Under the pieces are notes generated by a model. It saw only the letters and a list, made by a program, of their open reading frames with translations. It ran no database searches and was not told the DNA's origin. A DNA stretch of 6,570 bases from Candidatus Zixiibacteriota bacterium (lineage in GTDB: Bacteria > Zixibacteria > MSB-5A5 > GN15 > FEB-12): assembly GCA_029932795.1 (NCBI GenBank), contig JAOZPL010000114.1, forward strand, positions 1 to 6,570. The letters are read 5' to 3'. Position numbers and translations under genes: made by a program. Shown here one piece after another: positions 1 to 5,787 of the stretch (position 1 is the first letter of the stretch; the number at the start of each line of letters is the position of its first letter).

Positions 1-12
1 CCTCTACGCAGT

Positions 13-45
13 AAATCCCTTCCAGGGATGGAAGGGATTTTCTTT
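13..45 (+). terminator. Rho-independent terminator of an upstream gene
   Basis: A perfect 11-bp stem (AAATCCCTTCC at 13-23 paired with GGAAGGGATTT at 30-40) closes a 6-base loop and is followed by a T-rich run (TTTTCTTT, 38-45). This is the classical form of an intrinsic terminator reading rightward. It probably ends a gene lying left of the window and insulates the pil operon from read-through. The A-run on the left arm could give weak activity on the other strand too. Confidence 0.8.
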
Positions 46-277
46 GGCTCGCAACAGGTTAGAACAGCTTTTAGATTTATTTAAAGCATAGGTCGGAACA
101 GTCCGATAACAGCATTTATCTAACGTCAGTATGGAGAAACATATTGATAAGGCTCTGCGGTCAGGCAGGAAAGGTTTTTGATATCAGGTATTAACTGGCA
201 GCCCATTATGCCGATACAATTCTTGAGAACCACGAAACGAGATGTTCCGAATAAACACGGATGAACAAGGCTAATGT
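46..277 (+). other. Non-coding leader upstream of the pil operon
   Basis: These 232 bases hold no convincing gene. Two tiny open frames exist (131-181, 16 codons; 208-264, 18 codons), but neither has a ribosome binding site or recognisable content. The left part is AT-rich. A 5-bp inverted repeat, GATAA (105-109) with TTATC (116-120), separated by 6 bases, could be a weak operator or small hairpin, but it is short enough to occur by chance. A candidate promoter lies at 191-220. I see no tRNA and no riboswitch core that I can recognise. Confidence 0.6.
191..220 (+). promoter_or_regulatory. Candidate sigma70-type promoter for the pil operon
   Basis: TTAACT (191-196) resembles a -35 box and matches TTGACA at four of six positions. 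TACAAT (215-220) resembles a -10 box at five of six, with an 18-base spacer. Transcription would start near 226-228 and leave a leader of about 50 bases before pilM. The match is moderate, and the lineage's sigma-factor preferences are unknown, so this is a best guess by inspection only. Confidence 0.35.
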
Positions 278-1330
278 ATGTTTCAGATGGGAAAGAGCAA
301 AAGCGCGGTTGGGCTGGATATAGGCGCCAGTTCAATCAAGCTGGTCAAGCTGGACCGTAGTCGGGACGGGTACTCCGTCGCTGCCATCGGCGTACGTGAG
401 TTGCCGCCGGAGGCTATCGTCTCTGACGAAATACGTGACCGTGAAGCTGTGATTTTCAACATCCAGTCGTTGATTGACCAGACGGACCCAAAGATCAGAG
501 ATGTGGTGGTGTCGATCTCCGGACACAGTGTAATCACCGACAAGTTCACCATTGATAAGAAGACCGGCCCGGAAGCTGAGCAGGCAATTCTCTTTGAGAC
601 CGAACAGAGAGCGCCGTTTGACATCGAAGATGTGAGCCTGGATTACCACATCATCAAGACAGACGATGATATCAACAAGATGGATGTCCTTCTGGTGGCA
701 GCCCGCAAAGAGTATCTCCAGATGTACCTGGAACTCATAGAGGATTGCGGCCTTCGACCGGTTATTGTCGATGATGACGCTTTCGCTATTCTTAACGCCT
801 ATGAGAACAACTACGAGGTCGATCCCACACGTGTAACGGCACTTGTGAACATAGGATACGACGTTACCAACATTACGTATATCTCTGAAGGGCTGTTCAC
901 TGCCACGCGTGATGTTTCGGCCGGTACCCGCGAGATATTTGATGCCGTCCAGAAGGAGTTCCGCTTGAATCCGGAACTGGCGTCCAAAGCGATGAAGGGT
1001 GAGATGGCGGATTCTATCGACCAGGAAATGTTCCGGGCTACGGTTGTGTCAGCTTCGGATGAGTTGATTTCCGGAATCGAACTGGCCTTCTCCTACTTCA
1101 AATCACAGACAAAGATTGAAAGCATTGACTGGCTGGTTCTATGTGGTGGTGGTGCACTGGTTCCGTACCTTCCGGAATTTGTGCAGTCGAAGCTGAATAT
1201 CCCCCTGGAACTGGCCAACCCGCTGAGGAATATTGACTATGACCCGGAATTGTTCCAGTATCTTCAGCCCGAGAAGATTGCACCGCTGTTGACTGTCGCC
1301 ACCGGGTTGGCTATGCGGAAGGTGAGGTAA
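278..1330 (+). CDS. pilM: PilM, actin-like ATPase-fold protein of the type IV pilus alignment complex
   Basis: PilM is a cytoplasmic actin/FtsA-like protein that docks on the inner-membrane protein PilN and links the cytoplasmic motor side of the type IV pilus to the periplasmic alignment complex. At 350 residues it has the usual family length. Visible signatures are the phosphate-1 loop (LDIGASSIK, residues 13-21), the APFDIEDV segment near 112-119, the conserved core MDVLLVAARKEY, the second nucleotide-contact strand VNIGYD (190-195), and the glycine-rich adenosine motif CGGGA (289-293). It closes with a family-typical GLAMRKV tail. The start at 278 has AAGG at 267-270, seven bases upstream; the in-frame ATG at 287 would be too far from it. 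It is first in the operon, six bases before pilN, and intact. The PilM assignment is secure from motifs and gene order. Actual ATP binding is inferred. Confidence 0.95.
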   Translation: MFQMGKSKSAVGLDIGASSIKLVKLDRSRDGYSVAAIGVRELPPEAIVSDEIRDREAVIFNIQSLIDQTDPKIRDVVVSISGHSVITDKFTIDKKTGPEAEQAILFETEQRAPFDIEDVSLDYHIIKTDDDINKMDVLLVAARKEYLQMYLELIEDCGLRPVIVDDDAFAILNAYENNYEVDPTRVTALVNIGYDVTNITYISEGLFTATRDVSAGTREIFDAVQKEFRLNPELASKAMKGEMADSIDQEMFRATVVSASDELISGIELAFSYFKSQTKIESIDWLVLCGGGALVPYLPEFVQSKLNIPLELANPLRNIDYDPELFQYLQPEKIAPLLTVATGLAMRKVR

Positions 1331-1336
1331 ACGGCT

Positions 1337-2110
1337 ATGATAGAGATAAATCTTCTTCCCAAAGATTACCTCAAAGGTTCCCACCTGCTGGCGCTGGGCA
1401 AAGCCGGGCGGTATGCAATCGCCGGTGCCGCAGCCGTAGTTGTCATCCTGGTGGGAATTTCCTTTTACCAGATCCATCAACTCGGACAACTGGAAAGCAA
1501 TATTGAGAAAGCTAACCAACGAGCAGCTATGCTGCGTCAGGATATACAGTTCGTCGATGCCCTGATAGATGTCAAGAACAAGATTACCCGCCGCATGGCC
1601 GCCGTTGAAAGACTCGACCGTCACCGTTCTGCCTGGGTGCGCATACTTGAGGACCTGGGTCGCAATGTCCCCGAGTTTATCTGGCTGGCCTCGTTCCGGG
1701 AGACCGAGCCTGAAGCCGAGACCGGGGCAGAACAAGGTAAAACTCTCGACGATAAGCAGTCGGGTGAGGGCGCTATTGTAACCCCAAACGGATCTCCCTC
1801 GACGAGGCAGGCAGAGGTTAACGGATACGCTTTCACTCTGAACTCCCTGGCGGCGTTCATGATAAGAATGATGCGCTCCGATTATTTTGATGAGGTGGAG
1901 CTGGTATCCTCCGAGGAAGTGCTCTTCGATGAACAGGGAAGAGTATCAAGGGAAAACGATCCCTCTCAGAAAGGGGAGCGCGCTTACAACTTTGTTCTCT
2001 CCTGCAACGTGCACTATCTCTCCGAGGAGGAACTGAGAAACCTCATTGCCGACGCCCAGATCTCAGCGCCGAAGGAGACTGAGACAACCAGCCATCGGCG
2101 CTTAAACTAG
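1337..2110 (+). CDS. pilN: PilN, inner-membrane type IV pilus assembly protein
   Basis: PilN is a bitopic inner-membrane protein that pairs with PilO and recruits PilM through its cytoplasmic N-terminal peptide. The protein begins MIEINLLP, with the INLLP motif at residues 4-8 that inserts into PilM in characterised systems. One hydrophobic transmembrane helix follows (about 26-44), then a coiled-coil-like region (about 48-95), then the periplasmic ferredoxin-like domain. At 257 residues it is longer than many PilN proteins (roughly 180-220). The excess is mainly a Glu/Gly/Ser/Pro-rich stretch at about 121-159, between FIWLASF and VNGYAFT. GAGGT at 1324-1328, inside the end of pilM, is the ribosome binding site, eight bases before the ATG, so the two genes are tightly coupled. 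The frame is intact. The assignment rests on the INLLP motif, topology and gene order. Confidence 0.93.
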   Translation: MIEINLLPKDYLKGSHLLALGKAGRYAIAGAAAVVVILVGISFYQIHQLGQLESNIEKANQRAAMLRQDIQFVDALIDVKNKITRRMAAVERLDRHRSAWVRILEDLGRNVPEFIWLASFRETEPEAETGAEQGKTLDDKQSGEGAIVTPNGSPSTRQAEVNGYAFTLNSLAAFMIRMMRSDYFDEVELVSSEEVLFDEQGRVSRENDPSQKGERAYNFVLSCNVHYLSEEELRNLIADAQISAPKETETTSHRRLN

Positions 2111-2122
2111 GGAAGTGACACC

Positions 2123-2743
2123 ATGGATTTTAAGGACTCGAAAACCCAGAAGATCGTAATCGGTGTACTGGCTTTCTTCATTATTACCTATGTCTGGTAT
2201 TCACGGGTCTACTCCAATTACAATCACCTGATTGATGTCAAGAGCCAGGAGTTTGAGACCATAACCACCAATCTCAGAAACGTCGAGATGAAAGCCAAGT
2301 CGCTTGACGCCCTCAAACTGGAGTACGCCGATCTGCTTGAACGATACCACGAGATTGAGGCTCTGCTGCCGGAAGTGAAGCAGATTCCTTCTCTTCTGGT
2401 GCAGCTGCACACAGCCTCGTCGCTGACCGGGACCAGAATCACTCAGGTACGGCCACTGCCTATCAAATCAGAAGAGTTCTATAATATCGCCTCGTTTGAA
2501 ATCCAGATGATCGGTCAGTATCACGATTACGGTACTTTTATAAGCTATGTGGCCAATTATCCGTTTATTGCCAATATCGACGAGGTGGAAATCAAAGCGC
2601 AGGAATTGAAGGCGGCCAACCAATTTAATGAGGAAGACAAGCCGCGGGATGTAAATAAGAAAAGAGAAACGATAACCGCTACCTTTGTGCTGTCCACCTA
2701 TTTTGTTAAGGAAGAGGAACGGCTCCAGGAGCTGGCACTCTAG
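2123..2743 (+). CDS. pilO: PilO, inner-membrane type IV pilus assembly protein
   Basis: PilO forms a heterodimer with PilN in the inner membrane and contacts PilP in the periplasm. The 206-residue protein, of normal family length, has a short cytoplasmic tail, one transmembrane helix (about 11-26), a coiled coil (about 35-85), and a periplasmic ferredoxin-like fold. The join LLPEVKQIPSLLVQLHTAS followed by GTRITQVRPLP, and later the strand FEIQMIGQYHDYGTFISYV, are typical of the PilO family. GGAAG at 2111-2115 lies seven bases before the ATG at 2123, and only 12 bases separate it from pilN. The last 45 residues are charged (many Lys and Glu) before a final beta-like strand (TATFVLSTYFV). No defect is seen. 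Sequence similarity alone is modest, as is usual for PilO, but the position between pilN and pilP makes the call firm. Confidence 0.92.
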   Translation: MDFKDSKTQKIVIGVLAFFIITYVWYSRVYSNYNHLIDVKSQEFETITTNLRNVEMKAKSLDALKLEYADLLERYHEIEALLPEVKQIPSLLVQLHTASSLTGTRITQVRPLPIKSEEFYNIASFEIQMIGQYHDYGTFISYVANYPFIANIDEVEIKAQELKAANQFNEEDKPRDVNKKRETITATFVLSTYFVKEEERLQELAL

Positions 2744-2757
2744 GAGATAAAGCTGCC

Positions 2758-4326
2758 ATGAAACGCACATTGTGGATATTTGCTGTGAGTCTGCTTCTGG
2801 CCGCGACCAACCTGTTTGCGGCACGGGTTACGAATATCGAGCTGTCATACAGTGACAACGCAACCATAGCCCGCATTTATGTGGATGGGCAGATTCGATT
2901 TATACACCAGACTGAGGTGCCCAAGGACGGTAGACCGGATCGTGTTATCGTGGATGTACTCTCGGCGGTGCATGCTCTGGGCGCTAAGGAGTTTGTCGAT
3001 CTGCCGGAATGCCCGGTTACCGGTATCCGAACGAGCCAGTATGCGGTAGCGCCGGAGAAAATCGTCCGGGTGGTTTTTGATATGAAGAGATCGTATCTGT
3101 ACAAGATTAATACCGACAATAAGTCGATTATCGTGACCTTCACGGACAAAACTGTAAAAAAGTTTGCATCTTGGTCGAGCACCGCTTCGCTGGCCAGAGA
3201 ATCTACCTCGCCAAAAATTACAGCCGCGTCACCACCCCTGAACAAAGCGAAGTCCGGACAGGTTTCAACGGTGGCAAAAACAAATCAGGCTATCGAAAAA
3301 GATCGGCTTGCCAGTCTCACGGCACCAAAGACTGCCGAAAAACCTGCCGAGCCATCCATACCGGACATAAAAGGGAATTCAGAAACTGTTGCTAAGAAAC
3401 CGGCATCGTCAACCACACCCGCAACGGTGAATAAAAATAAGCAGAGTATGACTAAACCGTCGATTCCCAAGGTGCAAATGCCCAAGGAGGTTTACGGTCC
3501 GGTATTTGACGAGAAGACCGTGCTGGCGTTGTCGGAGCCTGATGAACGAGCTACCTACAAGACATCACGAGAGACTGCTTCCACCTCTGACAAGAGCAGG
3601 CCTGTCACAACAACAGAGCGGACCGGCAACGAAGCCCAAAGCCCGGCTGACAAGGCTGTATCAAAGAGACTGGCAGCGGCTTCAAAAACTACCACCAAGA
3701 CGTCGCCGCCAGCTACAGATTCCAGGGTGCTGGCAAAGCAACCCCAACCAAAACAAAGCTCTGTTTCGGCCAGCAAGAAGACCGAGCGTGCGGATGCCAG
3801 TGAACAGCAGGCTCTGACCGACAAGCTGAAGGGTGCTGCCAAATCGAAGCCGAGTGTTCAGAAGAAGGCTTCGGTGAAACCGGTCGGGGTAACTGTTCAG
3901 ACTTCTCCACCCAAAGGATCAAAGACCGCTGCTAAGACTAGACCGACATCGCGGTTCCGGCGCAGTCCAGCCAAGATAAAAGGGACGATGGTAGCCGAGT
4001 TTCCCAAACGGCTCGTCATTAAATACCGTCCCAGGCTATCCCGGGATCCATTCATGGCCCTCTTCAATGAGGTTAGGACGTCTGAGGGACCAATGGAAGC
4101 GAGGATACCCAGTGTTGAGGGACTTAAGCTCGTTGGCATTCTTGAATCCGATGGCGGCGCCAACCGTGCGCTGTTTGAAGATAAACAGGATTATAGCTAC
4201 ATCTTGAAATCAGGCGACAAGGTCAAGAAGGGATACGTACTACGGGTTGAAGATGACCGCGTTTATTTCCAGATCTTCGAGTACGGTTGGTCCCGTACGG
4301 TTGCCCTAACTCTAGAGGATATTTAA
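2758..4326 (+). CDS. pilP: AMIN-domain / PilP-like fusion protein, periplasmic link of the pilus complex
   Basis: This 522-residue secreted protein sits in the pilP position and appears to be PilP with an added AMIN domain. Residues 1-21 form a Sec signal peptide (MKR, hydrophobic core, LFA cleavage site) without a lipobox cysteine. Residues about 22-136 look like an AMIN domain, a fold known to bind peptidoglycan in PilQ and AmiC: short beta strands with VTNIELSYSDNATIARIYVDG and VRVVFDMKR. Residues about 138-405 are a Lys/Ala/Thr/Ser/Pro-rich, basic, probably disordered linker with one less biased island (EVYGPVFDEKTVLALSEPDE, 244-263). Residues about 412-522 match the PilP fold: RDPF (429-432), VEGLKLVGIL (453-462), then a beta-sandwich pattern ending in a strand typical of PilP. 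PilP normally joins PilNO to the secretin N0 domain, and classical PilP is a lipoprotein of about 170-180 residues. AGGAG at 2742-2746 overlaps the pilO stop codon. The AMIN call is strong and the PilP call good; whether one protein does both jobs is inferred. Confidence 0.85.
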   Translation: MKRTLWIFAVSLLLAATNLFAARVTNIELSYSDNATIARIYVDGQIRFIHQTEVPKDGRPDRVIVDVLSAVHALGAKEFVDLPECPVTGIRTSQYAVAPEKIVRVVFDMKRSYLYKINTDNKSIIVTFTDKTVKKFASWSSTASLARESTSPKITAASPPLNKAKSGQVSTVAKTNQAIEKDRLASLTAPKTAEKPAEPSIPDIKGNSETVAKKPASSTTPATVNKNKQSMTKPSIPKVQMPKEVYGPVFDEKTVLALSEPDERATYKTSRETASTSDKSRPVTTTERTGNEAQSPADKAVSKRLAAASKTTTKTSPPATDSRVLAKQPQPKQSSVSASKKTERADASEQQALTDKLKGAAKSKPSVQKKASVKPVGVTVQTSPPKGSKTAAKTRPTSRFRRSPAKIKGTMVAEFPKRLVIKYRPRLSRDPFMALFNEVRTSEGPMEARIPSVEGLKLVGILESDGGANRALFEDKQDYSYILKSGDKVKKGYVLRVEDDRVYFQIFEYGWSRTVALTLEDI

Positions 4327-4343
4327 GAAAGGCTGGTGCTGAT

Positions 4344-5630
4344 ATGTCAAGGCTTACCGTGAGAAAACTTTTTGTGTTGCTCGGTATATTAGTACTGTTT
4401 CAGGTACTGCTGACATCGGTTATGGCTGATGAAGTGCAAGACCCTGAGCAACCAATCAAGAATCTGCAGTTCCAGGCAGCTGAAATCAGATCGGTGCTCA
4501 CCTTTCTGGCTGATTATGGCGGCGTAAACGTTGTGGTTTCTCCCGATGTTGAGGGTGTTGTTACCATTAAGCTGAGCGATGTTCACTGGCGGCAGGCAAT
4601 GAGCATCATCGGACGCACGTATAATCTGGCGGTGGTTGACGAAGAAGCCGGTTACATTCGCGTCCTGCCGGCGGAAGAATACCGCAAGGAATTGACGGAG
4701 CAGAAGAAACACGATCATGAACAGCGACAGCTTGTGGAATTGGAAACCAAGATTGTCAAGATATCCAACTCGACGGCTGAGAATATTGTCAAGACTGTGA
4801 AGTCCCTGATGACAGAGCGGGGTCAGGCGACTGCGGATTCGCGATCGAATTCCATCATTCTTCAGGAAGTCCCCTCAAATATGCCGATCGTGATGGATTA
4901 TATTAATGAACTTGACAAGCCCGCCCGGCAGATAAAGATATCAGCCCAGTTGCTGGAGATTTCATCGCAAGGTCTGGAGGAACTCGGAGTTAACTGGCAG
5001 ATTGAGGGTACGTACGTCACCGAAAGTGGCCGTATTTACAATCAGAAAGGTGAACTGATGGCTAATCGGGGCAGTGACCCGGTCGGCCGCTACACACTAG
5101 GGGCGATTCAGAAAGGGTGGTCGGCTGATGCTTTAGTGGAAGCCTTGGTCTCCAGCGGCAAGGGCAAGATCATTGCACATCCGGAAATCACAACTATAGA
5201 CAATACTGAAGCTCGTATCCAGATGGGTCAGAAGGTGCCGGTCAAGCAATTCGACGAGTCCGGTAATGTCGTTATCAAGTTTGAGGAAGTAGGGACTATA
5301 CTGGTCGTAAAACCTCATATCACCGCTGAGAACCAAATCCTGATGTATCTGAAACCTGAGAGGTCGACCTACCAGTTTGATCCCAACGGCGTGATCATCA
5401 ACACCAACAACGCCGAAACCAACGTGATTGTGGAGAACGGGCAGACGGCCGTCATCGGCGGTCTGACGACCCAGGATGAGATTGAATCCACTGTTGGTCT
5501 CCCAATCCTCAAGGATATCCCGCTTCTGGGAATCCTCTTCCGGTACACCAACAGGCGGACTGAAAACCGCGATCTGGTGATTTTTGTGACGCCGTCGATC
5601 ATCGGAGATGATCTGGCTATGGGAAACTGA
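4344..5630 (+). CDS. pilQ: PilQ-type secretin, short form without AMIN domain
   Basis: This is the outer-membrane pore through which the pilus passes. The mature protein should form a multimeric ring with periplasmic N domains and a beta-barrel. Residues 1-28 are a signal peptide (VMA cleavage site). Residues about 38-112 are the N0/STN domain (KNLQFQAAEIRSVLTFLADY, then VTIKLSDVHWRQAM). Residues about 130-197 are an N1 secretin_N domain. Residues about 200-425 are the secretin core, with the GKGKIIAHPEITTIDN segment, NGQTAVIGGL, and the diagnostic GLPILKDIPLLGILFR (385-400). It is 428 residues, against more than 700 for Pseudomonas or Neisseria PilQ; N-terminal AMIN domains and a C-terminal pilotin-binding tail are absent. 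I placed the start at 4344 because the longer frame from 4287 overlaps pilP and puts 19 non-signal residues ahead of the signal peptide. AAAGG at 4328-4332 is the likely ribosome binding site, 11 bases upstream. A GspD-like role is possible, but the operon points to T4P. Confidence 0.93.
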   Translation: MSRLTVRKLFVLLGILVLFQVLLTSVMADEVQDPEQPIKNLQFQAAEIRSVLTFLADYGGVNVVVSPDVEGVVTIKLSDVHWRQAMSIIGRTYNLAVVDEEAGYIRVLPAEEYRKELTEQKKHDHEQRQLVELETKIVKISNSTAENIVKTVKSLMTERGQATADSRSNSIILQEVPSNMPIVMDYINELDKPARQIKISAQLLEISSQGLEELGVNWQIEGTYVTESGRIYNQKGELMANRGSDPVGRYTLGAIQKGWSADALVEALVSSGKGKIIAHPEITTIDNTEARIQMGQKVPVKQFDESGNVVIKFEEVGTILVVKPHITAENQILMYLKPERSTYQFDPNGVIINTNNAETNVIVENGQTAVIGGLTTQDEIESTVGLPILKDIPLLGILFRYTNRRTENRDLVIFVTPSIIGDDLAMGN

Positions 5631-5657
5631 GTGAAAGATCGGGGACGAGTGGATACA

Positions 5658-5695
5658 AAGGCTCTCACCGGTACCGGCGAGAGCCTTCTGTCTCT
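5658..5695 (+). terminator. Hairpin terminator at the end of the pil operon
   Basis: A perfect 9-bp stem, AAGGCTCTC (5658-5666) with GAGAGCCTT (5679-5687), encloses 12 bases that contain the palindrome CCGGTACCGG (5668-5677), so an inner stem can extend the hairpin across an A/C mismatch. It begins 28 bases after the pilQ stop. The following TTCTGTCTCT is T-rich but broken by other bases, so termination may be less efficient than at the left-edge terminator. It separates the pil genes from the lipoprotein gene. Confidence 0.65.
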
Positions 5696-5733
5696 AAATC
5701 ATTTATGTTTCCAACCGATTAATAGATAAAAGA

Positions 5734-5757
5734 GCGCAAAGCGCGCATTTCATGAAA
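5734..5757 (+). promoter_or_regulatory. Small inverted repeats in the lipoprotein gene leader
   Basis: GCGC-AAA-GCGC (5734-5744) can form a short hairpin, and it is followed at once by the perfect 10-bp palindrome TTTCATGAAA (5748-5757). They lie about 30 to 50 bases ahead of the lipoprotein start, just after an AT-rich stretch (TTAATAGATAAA, 5719-5730) that could include a -10 element. No good -35 box is visible. They may be an operator or leader structure, but both are short and the assignment is speculative. Confidence 0.25.
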
Positions 5758-5787
5758 AGAGAGATTCTACAGATAACAGGAGAAGCC

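Noticed and set aside
131..181. A 16-codon open frame in the leader
   Set aside because: No ribosome binding site, no recognisable composition and very short; chance is the simplest explanation.
196..211. Possible sigma54 promoter (TGGCA ... GC) ahead of pilM
   Set aside because: The GG at 197-198 and GC at 210-211 are one base too far apart for the strict -24/-12 spacing, and the -12 half is ATGC rather than TTGC.
208..264. An 18-codon open frame just before pilM, a possible leader peptide
   Set aside because: No Shine-Dalgarno sequence precedes it, the candidate -10 box falls inside it, and it has no attenuator-like run of one amino acid.
1139..1735. Long reverse-strand open frame of 198 codons across the pilM-pilN junction
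   Set aside because: It lies antisense to two well-recognised genes, has no family resemblance and spans their boundary; it is a shadow frame.
3506..3842. Open frames on both strands within the AMIN-PilP linker (for example 3506-3817 + and 3555-3842 -)
   Set aside because: The biased Lys/Ala/Thr codons of the linker avoid stops in other frames. The translated products are low-complexity, with no domain or ribosome binding site.
4287..4343. Longer N-terminus for the secretin, overlapping the end of pilP
   Set aside because: The extra 19 residues would precede a normal signal peptide, and the ATG at 4344 fits both the signal peptide and the operon spacing.
5752..5787. Upstream in-frame start for the lipoprotein
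   Set aside because: It has no ribosome binding site, while AGGAGA sits just ahead of the ATG at 5788, and starting there would add 12 residues before the signal peptide.
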